NCBI GenBank assembly: GCA_947173485.1
Contig: CAMWFH010000001.1
Coordinates: 434,001 to 498,000 of the forward strand
Reading direction: 5' to 3'
Length of the DNA: 64,000 nt
From: an uncultured Clostridia bacterium
GTDB lineage: Bacteria > Bacillota > Clostridia > Oscillospirales > Oscillospiraceae
Shown: positions 24,868 to 33,091 of the stretch, piece after piece
How positions within the stretch are numbered: the stretch's first letter is position 1
Layout: every line of letters starts with the position of its first letter
Notes under the pieces: model-generated
Told to the model about the DNA's origin: nothing
The model's input: the letters and a program-made list of their open reading frames with translations, nothing else
Database searches by the model: none
Position numbers and translations under genes: made by a program

Positions 24868-26249
24868 CCGAACAGGGCCCAGGTGTTGCTGTCCACGATG
24901 TCCGCCTGGGCGAAGCGTCCCACGGCCTCCGCCGGCCCTTGCAGATGGACCAGCCGCCCTCCGGGGGTACGGGCGGAGAGGGGCCAGGCCTCATCGCCGC
25001 TGAGGCCGTCCACCAGGATGGGCACCTTCCGGCCAACGTAGGCGGCGTGGCGCTGGGCGGAGAACCGGTTCTGGGCATCCAGCAGCCGCTGGAACCACAC
25101 CTGCTTCTCCTCCCGGCTCACCGGGTCGGGCATCTCCGCGGCAGGGGTACCGGGACGGGGGGAGTAGATGAAGGTGAAGAGGGCGTCATAGCCCACCTCC
25201 TCCACCAGGGAGATGGTCTCCATGGCCTCCGCCTCCGTCTCCCCGGGGAAGCCGATGATGATATCGCTGGTCAGCACCACCTGGGGGATCTTCTCCCGCA
25301 GGGCGCGGACCTTCTCCAAATAGCTGGCACGGGTGTAGCCCCGGTTCATGGCCCGCAGCACCCGGTCGCTGCCGGACTGGACCGGCAGATGGAGCTGGGG
25401 GGCGATGTGGCGGCTTTTTGCCATGACGGCGAACAGCCTGTCCCCGGTGTCCTTGGGGTGGTTGGTCATAAAGCGGAGCCAGAAGTCGCCGTCGATCTGG
25501 TCGATCTGGGCCAGCAGGCCGGCGAAGTCCAAAGGCGTCTCCAGGTCCTTCCCGTAGGAGTTGACGTTCTGGCCCAGGAGGGTGATCTCCTTGTAGCCGT
25601 CCCGGACCAGCCCCTCCACCTCCGCTAAGATGTCCTCAGGGGAGCGGCTGCGCTCCCGGCCCCGGACATAGGGGACGATGCAGTAGGAGCAGAAATTGTT
25701 GCAGCCATACATGATGGAGACCCAGGCCTTGACGGCGCTGTCCCGGACCACCGGCGCGCCCTCAGCGATGGCGCCGCGCTCGTTCTCGATGGAGAACACG
25801 CGGCCCTTTTTCGTCAGGACCTCATAGAGCAGCTCCGGGAACCGCCACAGTGCCTGGGGCCCGAACACCAGGTCCACCAGCCGGTAGGACCGGCGGACCT
25901 TCTCCGCCACCCGCTCCTGCTGGGCCATGCAGCCGCAGAGGCAGACCAGGAGGTCCGGCCGCCTCTCCTTGATATGGGTCAGCCGGCCCAAGGCCCCGTA
26001 GACCTTCTGCTCCGCGTTGTCCCGGATGGCGCAGGTGTTCAGCAGGACCAGGTCCGCCTGGGCGGGGTCGTCTGTAAAGCCAAAGCCCATGGCGGCCAGC
26101 ATCCCCCGCAGCTGCTGGCTGTCGGCCTCGTTCTGCTGGCAGCCATAGGTCACCACATGGGCCAAGCCCCCCTGGCGGAGGGCTAGGATCTTCTGTTCAT
26201 ACGCCCGCTGACGGGCCGTCTCTTCCGGGGGGATCACCGCTCGTTTCAC
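24858..26249 (-). CDS. miaB: tRNA-2-methylthio-N6-dimethylallyladenosine synthase MiaB
   Basis: Radical SAM methylthiotransferase that modifies A37 of tRNAs reading UNN codons. 463 residues from a GTG at 26249, chosen because AAGGAGA lies 8 nt before it; the frame is open 10 codons further. Order: N-terminal UPF0004 domain with TYGCQQNEADSQ, LLNTCAIRDNAE and CLCGCMAQQE (three Cys for the auxiliary cluster); radical SAM domain with YGCNNFCSYCIVPYVRGRERSR (CxxxCxxC); C-terminal TRAM domain ending TWALFGHL. The QQNEADS sequence and IKE insert distinguish MiaB from RimO, which is also present (29083-30663). Confidence 0.96.
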   Translation of the reverse strand: MKRAVIPPEETARQRAYEQKILALRQGGLAHVVTYGCQQNEADSQQLRGMLAAMGFGFTDDPAQADLVLLNTCAIRDNAEQKVYGALGRLTHIKERRPDLLVCLCGCMAQQERVAEKVRRSYRLVDLVFGPQALWRFPELLYEVLTKKGRVFSIENERGAIAEGAPVVRDSAVKAWVSIMYGCNNFCSYCIVPYVRGRERSRSPEDILAEVEGLVRDGYKEITLLGQNVNSYGKDLETPLDFAGLLAQIDQIDGDFWLRFMTNHPKDTGDRLFAVMAKSRHIAPQLHLPVQSGSDRVLRAMNRGYTRASYLEKVRALREKIPQVVLTSDIIIGFPGETEAEAMETISLVEEVGYDALFTFIYSPRPGTPAAEMPDPVSREEKQVWFQRLLDAQNRFSAQRHAAYVGRKVPILVDGLSGDEAWPLSARTPGGRLVHLQGPAEAVGRFAQADIVDSNTWALFGHL

Positions 26250-26328
26250 TGGCGCAGTCTCCTTCTCTGGGGTCGTCACTAGATACCGGAACAGTATACC
26301 ACCTTCCGCCGGGAAAGTCCATCCTTAT

Positions 26329-26508
26329 TTAACAGGAGGGGTCCTCCCGCAGCTGCCGGACCTCCTCCAGGGAGAGGGTCGAGATCTGGGCGATCTGCTC
26401 CAGGGTGTACTCCCCCGCCTCCAGCATCCGCAGCGCCGTGGCCCGCAGGCCCTGACGGATACCTTCCTGTAGGGACTCGTTGCACATATCCTCCATCATT
26501 TTGCACAT
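26329..26508 (-). CDS. Short helical protein, likely C-terminal remnant of a nuclease/transposase-type family
   Basis: 59 residues: MCKMMEDMCNESLQEGIRQG, LRATALRMLEAGEYTLEQIAQISTLSLEEVRQL. Such Met/Glu-rich helices followed by an HTH-like LEQIAQISTLSLEEV are the usual C-terminal end of Rpn/PD-(D/E)XK transposase-like proteins, and short stand-alone versions are common in this group. AAGGAGGGG precedes the ATG, so it may be translated. It lies between miaB and the AEC genes on the same strand. Function unknown. Confidence 0.6.
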   Translation of the reverse strand: MCKMMEDMCNESLQEGIRQGLRATALRMLEAGEYTLEQIAQISTLSLEEVRQLREDPSC

Positions 26509-26592
26509 GATAACGTTCCCCTCCTTGCTCCGCCGCTCTCTTATGCCCCTATTTTATCACGGGCCGCGCCGGTTTGCAAGGTGCAAACGCTG

Positions 26593-27531
26593 TCAGCAGA
26601 GCAGGGCCATCAGGATGGGGATCACCACGAAGCAGGCCAGGGTGGTGGTGGCCATGCCGGCCAGGGTATAGGTCTCGTCCTGGCCGCTGCCGGCGGCGAA
26701 CACCACCGTCTGGGTCATCACCGGCATGGCGATCTCGATGGTCAGTACATGGGCCGCCAGCTCCCCCACCCCTGCCCAGCGGCACAGCAGCGCCGTCAGC
26801 AGCGGGGATATGCCGAAGCGGAACAGCATCACCACCCAGTGGCTGCGCTCCATCCGCAGGCTCCGAAGGCCGTTCTCATAGAGGACGTACCCGGCGTAGA
26901 GCAGGGCTAAAGGCGTCACCAGGTTGCCTAAATATTGGAGCCAGTTCATCACCATCTTGGGCAGCTGGATCTCCAGGGCCACCATCACCAGGGCCACCAC
27001 GATGGTGATCAGAGGCGGCTTCAGCATCCGGCGGAGCGTGGTCTTGATAGAGGGATGGGCGCTCTGGGCGCCGAAGTAGTTCATGATGAACAGCCCGATG
27101 CTCTGGAACCCCACCGTATTGACGATGTAGTAGCACAGCACATAGGGCGTGGCCTCCTCCCCGAAGAGAAGGGTGCAGACCGGCATCCCGATGAACATGG
27201 AGTTGGCGTAGGCGCACATCACCACGAAGCTGCCGGTCTTGCTCCGGGGCAGGGCCAGCAGTTTTGCCAGCAGCAGCGCCACCAGCAGCATCAGGAGCAG
27301 CGTCAGGGCAGACAGGCCCACCAGCACAGCGCACTCCCGCAGCAGGTCCATATCCACCCGGGTCAGCATATTGCTCAGGCACATGGCGGGGACGCCGATA
27401 TTGATCACGACCTGAACGCAGAAGTTCTTGTCCGCCGGCTTCATCCATCCCCGCCAGCCGCAGAAGGCCCCCGTCAGTACCAGGGCCAGTATGACCCCTA
27501 CCGCCGAGAGGGCGCTGAAGAATTGGGCCAT
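26593..27531 (-). CDS. AEC-family (auxin efflux carrier-like) permease, copy B
   Basis: 312 residues with about ten membrane helices. The family features are a broken-helix region (SFVVMCAYANSMFIGMPVCTLLFGE) and the C-terminal counterpart (IEIAMPVMTQTVVFAAGSGQDE, TYTLAGMATTTLACFVVIPILMALLC). Bacterial AEC proteins carry small carboxylates such as malate, malonate or lactate; the substrate cannot be read here. It is a tandem paralogue of the gene at 27575, with near-identical stretches (SHWVVMLFR/SHWAVMFFR, LVTPLALLYAGYVLYENGLR). Confidence 0.88.
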   Translation of the reverse strand: MAQFFSALSAVGVILALVLTGAFCGWRGWMKPADKNFCVQVVINIGVPAMCLSNMLTRVDMDLLRECAVLVGLSALTLLLMLLVALLLAKLLALPRSKTGSFVVMCAYANSMFIGMPVCTLLFGEEATPYVLCYYIVNTVGFQSIGLFIMNYFGAQSAHPSIKTTLRRMLKPPLITIVVALVMVALEIQLPKMVMNWLQYLGNLVTPLALLYAGYVLYENGLRSLRMERSHWVVMLFRFGISPLLTALLCRWAGVGELAAHVLTIEIAMPVMTQTVVFAAGSGQDETYTLAGMATTTLACFVVIPILMALLC

Positions 27532-27574
27532 CCGCCCACCTCCTAAATGTAGGATATCCCCCCGGAGAGGCCCG

Positions 27575-28522
27575 TCAGCTGAGGAGGGCCATCAGGACAG
27601 GGATCACCACGAAGCAGGCTAAGGTGGTGGTAGCCATGCCGATCAGGGTATAGGTCTCGTCCTGGTTGGTGTCGGCGGCATAGACCACCGTCTGGGTCAT
27701 GGCCGGGGTGGCGATCTCGATCGCCAGCACCTGGGCCGCCAGGCCCCCCACGCCGGCCAGCCGGCAGAGCAGCACCGCCAGGGCCGGGGCCGCTAGGAAC
27801 CGGAAGAACATGACGGCCCAGTGGCTGCGCTCCATCCGCAAGTTCCGCAGGCCGTTCTCATAGAGGACATACCCGGCGTAGAGCAGCGCCAAGGGCGTCA
27901 CCAGGTTGCTCAGGTACTGGAGCCAGTTCATCACCATCTCCGGCGGCCGCAGGTCCAGGGCCATCAGCGCCAGGGCCAGCAGGACGGAGAGGAGCGGGGG
28001 CTTCAGCATCTGGAGCAGGGCGGACTTGACAGAGGGACTGCCTCCTTTGGCCCCGAAGTAGTGCATGAGGAACAGTCCCACGCTTTGGAAGCAGACCATG
28101 TTCACCAGGTAGTAGCTCAAGGCGTAGGGCATGGCCGCCTCGCCGAAGAGCAGCTGGCACACCGGCATCCCGATGAACATGGCGTTGGCGTAGCCGCTCA
28201 TCACCACGAAGCTGCCGGCCTTGCTCCTGGGCAGGCCCATCCCCTTGGACACCAGCAGGGAGGCCGCCAGCAGCACCGCCAGCGCCGCCACCGACAGCCC
28301 CACCAGCACGGCGCACTCCCGCAGCATATCCATATCCACCTGGTTCAGGATGCTGCACAGGCACATGGCGGGGGTACCGATGTTGATGACCACCTTGATG
28401 CAGAACCCCTTGTCCTCCGGCTTCATCCACCCCCGCCAGCCGCAGAAGGCCCCGGTCAGCACCAGGCCGAATATGACCCCCACCGCCGAGAGGGCACTGA
28501 AAAATTGGGCCATCCTGGCCAC
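27575..28522 (-). CDS. AEC-family permease, copy A
   Basis: 315 residues, about ten membrane helices, same motifs as copy B: SFVVMSGYANAMFIGMPVCQLLFGE and IEIATPAMTQTVVYAADTNQDE. An alternative start is the Met at residue 4 (MAQFFSALSAVGV, exactly the start of copy B). The two genes are 43 bp apart and in line, so they were probably made by tandem duplication and are co-transcribed. It follows pgsA by about 40 bp. Confidence 0.88.
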   Translation of the reverse strand: MARMAQFFSALSAVGVIFGLVLTGAFCGWRGWMKPEDKGFCIKVVINIGTPAMCLCSILNQVDMDMLRECAVLVGLSVAALAVLLAASLLVSKGMGLPRSKAGSFVVMSGYANAMFIGMPVCQLLFGEAAMPYALSYYLVNMVCFQSVGLFLMHYFGAKGGSPSVKSALLQMLKPPLLSVLLALALMALDLRPPEMVMNWLQYLSNLVTPLALLYAGYVLYENGLRNLRMERSHWAVMFFRFLAAPALAVLLCRLAGVGGLAAQVLAIEIATPAMTQTVVYAADTNQDETYTLIGMATTTLACFVVIPVLMALLS

Positions 28523-28564
28523 CTCCCTTTCTCTTTACACCACACAGCACAGCTCTTATATATC

Positions 28565-29086
28565 TTACATATCGCTGAGGACGTCCTTGTTTTTGACGAA
28601 GTACTCCACGCCGGAATAGATCGTGGTCCCCACGATCACCCAGACGCAGAGGCTGTTCCCCACCGGCGGGATGGGCAGGAGCATCAGCACGATGCAGACC
28701 ATCGTCGCGGCGGTCTTGACCTTGCCGGACCAGCCGGCGGCGATGACCCGGCCCTTGTCGCTGGCCACCATCCGCAGGCCGCTGACGCCGAACTCCCGCA
28801 CCAGCACCACCAGCAGGGCCCAGCCGGCCATCTGGCCCATGTCCACGAAGTAGACCATGGCGGCGGTGACCAGCATCTTGTCCGCCAGGGGATCCATGAA
28901 CTTGCCGAAGTCCGTGATCAAGTTGTACTTTCGGGCGATCTTGCCATCGGCCATATCGGTGAGGCTGGCGATGATGAAGATCCCCAGGGCGATATAGCGG
29001 CCAAAGGGGACCTCCCAATAGAGGGCCAGCAGGAAGGGCAGAATCAGCACCATCCGCAGGACGGTGAGTTTATTGGGCAGGTTCAT
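28565..29086 (-). CDS. pgsA: CDP-diacylglycerol--glycerol-3-phosphate 3-phosphatidyltransferase
   Basis: Makes phosphatidylglycerol phosphate, the committed step to phosphatidylglycerol. 173 residues with four to six membrane helices. The CDP-alcohol phosphotransferase signature D-G-x2-A-R-x8-G-x3-D-x3-D is visible: DMADGKIARKYNLITDFGKFMDPLADK (about residues 43-69). It overlaps the rimO fusion gene by 4 bp, and this rimO-pgsA order is common in Firmicutes. Confidence 0.96.
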   Translation of the reverse strand: MNLPNKLTVLRMVLILPFLLALYWEVPFGRYIALGIFIIASLTDMADGKIARKYNLITDFGKFMDPLADKMLVTAAMVYFVDMGQMAGWALLVVLVREFGVSGLRMVASDKGRVIAAGWSGKVKTAATMVCIVLMLLPIPPVGNSLCVWVIVGTTIYSGVEYFVKNKDVLSDM

Positions 29087-30663
29087 GTCTCATCCTCCAA
29101 AGGTATCAGGTCCGGCGCGTCTGCGAGGCCGTCCATCTGCTCCCCCACCAGCTCGCCGTCCATGGCGCCGGTGATGCGTACCGTCACCAGATCGCCGGGG
29201 ACGGCGGAGCCGGTGAAGTAGATGCGGCCGTCGATATCGGGGCTCTCGCCGTAGCTGCGGCCCACCAGCCAGGGCCCCTCCTGTCCCTCGCAGAGGACGG
29301 CCAGGGGACAGCCCTGCATCTTCTCATTATATGCGTCGATGATCCGGGACTGGATCTCCTCCAGCAGCTCCGCCCGGCGGACGGCCTCCTCGGTGTCCAC
29401 CCGGTCGGTCATCTTGGCGGCGGGGGTGCCCTCCTCCGGGGAGTAGGGGAACACGCCGGCCCGCTCGATCTGGGTCTGGCGCAAGAAATCGCACAGCTCC
29501 TCGAACTCCGCCTCCCCCTCCCCCGGCAGGCCGGTGATCAGGGAGGTCCGCAGGACCACATGGGGGATGCGCCGGCGGATATTCTCCAGCAGGGCCAGGA
29601 TCTCCGCCTTGGTCCCCTTCCGGTTCATCCGGCGGAGGATCTCATCGTTGCAGTGCTGGAGGGGGATGTCCATGTACTTGGCGATCTTGGGCTCGCTGGC
29701 GATGGTCTCGATCAGCTCGTCGTCGATCTGGTCGGGGTAGAGATAGTGGAGCCGGATCGTGTGGAAGTCCAGCTTACAAAGCTCATGGAGCAGCTGGGAG
29801 AGATGGTGCTGTCCGTCCCAGTCCATGCCGTAGCGGGTCACGTCCTGGGCCACCACGATCAGCTCCCCCACGCCCCTGGCCGCCAGCTCCGCCGCCTCCG
29901 CCAGCACCTTGTCCATGGGGCGGCTGCGGTAGCGGCCCCGGAGCTTGGGGATGATGCAGTAGGCGCACCAGTTGGCGCAGCCCTCGGCGATACGGATGTA
30001 GGCATAATATTTGGGCGTGGTGAGGATCCGGGGCAGCTCGTCCACCGGGGCGTTGATATCCCCAAAGAGCCAGGGGGAGCTGCCGGCCAGGGCCTCCCGG
30101 ATGGCGGGGACGATGTCCTTGAAGCTGCCGGTGCCCAGCAGGCCGTCCACCTCCGGGATCTCCCGGCGGATCTCCTCGGCGTAGCGCTGGGAGAGGCAGC
30201 CGGTGACCAGGATCTTGCCCACCAGCCCCTGTTCTTTCATCTGCACGGCCCGGAAGATATGGGCGATGGCCTCCTCCTTGGCGCTGTCGATGAAGCCGCA
30301 GGTGTTGATGACCGCCACCGCCGCGCCGGGCAGGTCCTCCTGGAGGGTGAAGCCCGCCTCCCGGCAGAGGGCCATCATCTGCTCGCAGTTGACCACGTTC
30401 TTGGCGCACCCCAAGGACACGAAGGCCACCCGTGGCCCGCCCACCCAGGCCGGGTCGGTGGTGATGCCCAGCAGGTAGTCCGTGGACACATGGAAATACT
30501 CCGCCAGCGCTGCCAGCTTTTCGATCGTCGTTCCCCGGTTCCCGTTTTCCATCATGCTGATGGCGCTCTCGCGCCACCCCAATTCCTTGCCTAGCTGCTT
30601 CTGCGTTAGATTCCGCTCCCTGCGCAGCTGACGCAGGCGCTCTGCAAACAATATTTTTATCAT
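29083..30663 (-). CDS. rimO: RimO S12 methylthiotransferase with an N-terminal XRE DNA-binding domain
   Basis: 526 residues in one uninterrupted frame. Residues 1-68 are a complete XRE helix-turn-helix (FAERLRQLRRERNLTQKQLGKELGWRESAISMMENGNRGTTIEKLAALAEYFHVSTDYLLG). A linker of about 8 residues leads straight into RimO: VAFVSLGCAKNVVNCE (Cys86), NTCGF (Cys122), VTGCLSQ (Cys156), radical SAM EGCANWCAYCIIPKLRGRYRSRP (Cys229, 233, 236) and a TRAM domain from about 455. RimO adds a methylthio group to an Asp of ribosomal protein S12. Normal RimO is about 440-450 residues and begins near VAFVSLGCAKN. No ribosome site is seen at the GTG codons at the junction. The gene overlaps the upstream ribbon-helix-helix gene (ATGA, 4 bp) and pgsA downstream (4 bp). 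Confidence 0.92.
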   Translation of the reverse strand: MIKILFAERLRQLRRERNLTQKQLGKELGWRESAISMMENGNRGTTIEKLAALAEYFHVSTDYLLGITTDPAWVGGPRVAFVSLGCAKNVVNCEQMMALCREAGFTLQEDLPGAAVAVINTCGFIDSAKEEAIAHIFRAVQMKEQGLVGKILVTGCLSQRYAEEIRREIPEVDGLLGTGSFKDIVPAIREALAGSSPWLFGDINAPVDELPRILTTPKYYAYIRIAEGCANWCAYCIIPKLRGRYRSRPMDKVLAEAAELAARGVGELIVVAQDVTRYGMDWDGQHHLSQLLHELCKLDFHTIRLHYLYPDQIDDELIETIASEPKIAKYMDIPLQHCNDEILRRMNRKGTKAEILALLENIRRRIPHVVLRTSLITGLPGEGEAEFEELCDFLRQTQIERAGVFPYSPEEGTPAAKMTDRVDTEEAVRRAELLEEIQSRIIDAYNEKMQGCPLAVLCEGQEGPWLVGRSYGESPDIDGRIYFTGSAVPGDLVTVRITGAMDGELVGEQMDGLADAPDLIPLEDET

Positions 30664-30833
30664 AGCTCCGTCGCTCTCTCCTGCTCCTTTTTGAGCTGCT
30701 CTAAGCCTAAGCGTATGAGTTCTACAGTCGCCTCTGAACGCGTCTGGAACCGGCGCTCAAAACGAAAATCTTCGATCTGTTGAAACAATTCTCTATCCAC
30801 AGATACAGTATAACGCATTTTGTCAGTAGCCAT
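30660..30833 (-). CDS. Ribbon-helix-helix (CopG/Arc-type) regulator
   Basis: 57 residues: MATDKMRYTVSVDRELFQQIEDFRFERRF, then TRSEATVELIRLGLEQLKKEQE. The beta strand RYTVSVD, the helix ELFQQIEDFRFE and the turn RSEATVELIRLGL fit the MetJ/Arc/CopG fold. The start at 30833 has GAGGTGATC before it. Its last 4 bp overlap the XRE-rimO gene. Tandem 8-bp repeats 80-130 bp upstream are likely operator sites for it. It may control itself, rimO and the divergent gene at 30983. Confidence 0.85.
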   Translation of the reverse strand: MATDKMRYTVSVDRELFQQIEDFRFERRFQTRSEATVELIRLGLEQLKKEQERATEL

Positions 30834-30851
30834 GGCGATCACCTCGCTTGC

Positions 30852-30880
30852 AATATACACCCGTGGACCAGGGATGTAAA
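30852..30880 (-). promoter_or_regulatory. Promoter of the RHH-rimO-pgsA transcript
   Basis: On the minus strand TTTACA, a 17-bp spacer and TATATT; the predicted transcript would begin only about 10-15 nt before the RHH start codon, leaving a very short leader. Confidence 0.5.
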
Positions 30881-30903
30881 GGGTAAGGCTTTGAAACTCC
30901 CTC

Positions 30904-30963
30904 TTGACAGTGAACCAGTGAACCACTATAATACAGTCACAGCTTAAGTGAACCACCGAACCA
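30904..30963 (+). promoter_or_regulatory. Consensus promoter overlaid by four 8-bp-spaced TGAACCA repeats
   Basis: TTGACA (30904-30909), 17-bp spacer, TATAAT (30927-30932): a perfect sigma-A promoter for the gene at 30983. TGAACCA occurs at 30911-30917 and 30919-30925, filling the spacer, and again at 30949-30955 with a variant CGAACCA at 30957-30963. Period 8 bp within each pair, 38 bp between pairs. Tandem 8-bp boxes are how MetJ-like ribbon-helix-helix dimers bind, and such a protein is encoded next door. Confidence 0.8.
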
Positions 30964-30982
30964 GACAGAGAGAGGAGCCGAT

Positions 30983-31234
30983 ATGTTCAGCGCGATCAGA
31001 ACGATCTATCACGGCGATAGCCATGCAAAACCGATCTTTGACCCGCCCTATACGCCGGAAGAGGCACAGCTCTTGGACCATCTGCACAGGGCGATGGGGG
31101 AGACGGCGGCCAAGCAGCTGGAGTGGGAGATCTTCGCCTTCACGACCCACCACGAGGAGGACGCCTTCCGGCAGGGAGTGCGGCTGGGGCTCCGGCTGGC
31201 CCAGGAGCTGGCGGAGGAGGATCAGTCCTCCTGA
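30983..31234 (+). CDS. Small helical protein divergent from RHH/XRE-rimO, DUF6809-like (tentative)
   Basis: 83 residues: MFSAIRTIYHGDSHAKPIFDPPYTPEEAQLLDHL, then EWEIFAFTTHHEEDAFRQGVRLGLRLAQELAEED. Helical, acidic. It shares with the protein at 24610 the opening MF-x2-IR-x2-Y-x-G and a closing F---L-LG helix, though similarity is low. GAGAGGAG precedes the ATG; the gene is driven by a perfect promoter overlaid with operator-like repeats. Its end overlaps recX by 13 bp (convergent). Function unknown. Confidence 0.7.
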   Translation: MFSAIRTIYHGDSHAKPIFDPPYTPEEAQLLDHLHRAMGETAAKQLEWEIFAFTTHHEEDAFRQGVRLGLRLAQELAEEDQSS

Positions 31235-31839
31235 AGCTCCGTATACCGTCGGAGGGCCGCCTTGATGTCCTCCCACCGGAACCCCCGGCGGAGGAGGAAG
31301 TCGCTGACCCGCTTCAGCTCCCGGCGGTCGGACAGGTCCCCCCGGCACTTCTTTTGGATGAGGGCGTCCAGGGTGTCCGCTGGGTCCGGCAGCTCCTCCA
31401 GGGCCTCCTCCCACAGGGAGCGGTCGATGCCCCGGCGGCGCAGCTCCTCCCGGACACGGGCGGGGCCGCAGCCCTTCCGGGCGTAGTGCCGGGCCAGGGC
31501 GGCGGCGTAGGACTGGTCGTCCACCGCCCCCAGTTCCTCCAGCCAGTCGGCGGCCTCCTGGGCGTCGGCGGCCTCCGCCCCCTTCTGGATGAGCCGGTCC
31601 GTCAGCTGCTTTTTGGACAGGGCCCGGCTGCCGATGATGTTGGCCGCCGTGGTCTTGGCGGCGGAGCGCTTGGCCTCCGCCGCCAGCGCCTCCAGGGTCT
31701 CCCCGTCCAGCTCGGTCCCCGGCGACAGGTCGTAGCGCAGCAGCTCGTTCTCCGTCACCCGGAGGACGCTCTCGTCCTCCAGCTTCACTAGGAACCGTCC
31801 CTTTTTCCGCTGGGAGGGCTTCAATTCCAGGATCTTCAT
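31222..31839 (-). CDS. recX: Recombination regulator RecX
   Basis: Caps or modulates RecA filaments. 205 residues made of three-helix repeats: ALSKKQLTDRLIQKGAEAADAQEAADWLEELGAVDDQSYAAALARHYARKGCGPARVREELRRRGI and the C-terminal RRGFRWEDIKAALRRY. These are the RecX repeat signatures (L-x2-KG, LDD/VDD-x-Y, RG). It lies 46 bp downstream of recA on the same strand, the usual arrangement. Confidence 0.95.
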   Translation of the reverse strand: MKILELKPSQRKKGRFLVKLEDESVLRVTENELLRYDLSPGTELDGETLEALAAEAKRSAAKTTAANIIGSRALSKKQLTDRLIQKGAEAADAQEAADWLEELGAVDDQSYAAALARHYARKGCGPARVREELRRRGIDRSLWEEALEELPDPADTLDALIQKKCRGDLSDRRELKRVSDFLLRRGFRWEDIKAALRRYTELQED

Positions 31840-31885
31840 CTTAGAAAATGACTTCCTTTTTTATTTGGCTCGTATCCAAAGGGCC

Positions 31886-33061
31886 TCACGCGCCCTCCAG
31901 GCCGTCGTCGGGGGGACGGTCATCAGGGGAAGGGTCGTCCGGCGCGGCGCCGTCGTCGAAGTCCTCGGCGGACACGTCCACCGCCCGGCCCGCGGCCTTG
32001 GCGGCGTTCTTGGACTGGGAGTTCATCAGCTTGTAGAAGTTCGCCCGGATATCCGCCTCCAGCTGGGCGGCCACCTCCGGGTTCTCCTTCAGGTACTTCC
32101 GGGCGGCGTCCCGGCCCTGGCCGATCCGGGTCTCCCCCATAGAGAACCAGGAGCCGGATTTCTGGATGAAGTCCAGCTTGACCCCCAGCTCGATCAGCTC
32201 GCTGAGCATACTGATCCCCTCGCCATAGAGGATATCGAACTCCGCCTCCCGGAAGGGGGGCGCCATTTTGTTCTTGACCACCTTGGCCCGGGTGTGGTTG
32301 CCGATCAGCTCCGAGCCGCTCTTCAGCGCCTCCACCCGGCGGACATCGATGCGGACGCTGGCGTAGAACTTCAGGGCCCGGCCGCCGGTGGTGACCTCGG
32401 GGCTGCCGTACATCACCCCCACCTTCTCCCGGAGCTGGTTGATGAAGATGACGATGCAGTTTGTCTTGTTGATCGCGCCAGTGAGCTTCCGCAGGGCCTG
32501 GCTCATCAGCCGGGCGTGGAGGCCCACATAGCTGTCGCCCATCTCCCCCTCGATCTCCGTCCGGGGCACCAGGGCCGCCACGCTGTCCACCACGATCACA
32601 TCCAGCGCCCCGGAGCGGACCAGGGCCTCGGTGATCTCCAGGCCCTGCTCGCCGGTGTCGGGCTGGGAGATCAGCAGGTTGTCTGTATCCACCCCCAGGG
32701 CCCGGGCATAGGTGGGATCCAGGGCGTGCTCGGCGTCCACGAAGGCCGCCTCGCCCCCCCGCTTCTGGGCCTCCGCCACCACATGGAGGGCCAGGGTGGT
32801 CTTACCGGAGGACTCCGGTCCATAGATCTCGATGATGCGCCCACGGGGCAGCCCGCCGATGCCCAGGGCCAGGTCCAGGGCCAGGGAGCCGGTGGGGATC
32901 ACCTCGATGTTGGCGTTCTGGTACTCCCCCAGGCGCATGATCGAGCCCTTGCCATAGGTCTTTTCGATGTTCTGCATGACGGTCGCGATCGCCCGCTTCC
33001 GTTCGGCGGGGGGGACGGCGGTTGGGGTCACTACTACGTTCTTTTCTTTTTTGGAAGCCAT
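31886..33061 (-). CDS. recA: Recombinase RecA
   Basis: Homologous recombination and SOS co-protease. 391 residues. Visible: [53 protein letters not shown] (Walker [10 protein letters not shown] near residue 85), [22 protein letters not shown] (Walker B), loop L1/L2 regions and [35 protein letters not shown]. The acidic C-terminal tail ([19 protein letters not shown]) is longer than usual; such tails modulate DNA binding. No clear SOS box was identified upstream. Confidence 0.98.
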   Translation of the reverse strand: MASKKEKNVVVTPTAVPPAERKRAIATVMQNIEKTYGKGSIMRLGEYQNANIEVIPTGSLALDLALGIGGLPRGRIIEIYGPESSGKTTLALHVVAEAQKRGGEAAFVDAEHALDPTYARALGVDTDNLLISQPDTGEQGLEITEALVRSGALDVIVVDSVAALVPRTEIEGEMGDSYVGLHARLMSQALRKLTGAINKTNCIVIFINQLREKVGVMYGSPEVTTGGRALKFYASVRIDVRRVEALKSGSELIGNHTRAKVVKNKMAPPFREAEFDILYGEGISMLSELIELGVKLDFIQKSGSWFSMGETRIGQGRDAARKYLKENPEVAAQLEADIRANFYKLMNSQSKNAAKAAGRAVDVSAEDFDDGAAPDDPSPDDRPPDDGLEGA

Positions 33062-33091
33062 ATCGTGCCCTTCTTTCTGATCGAGTATTTC

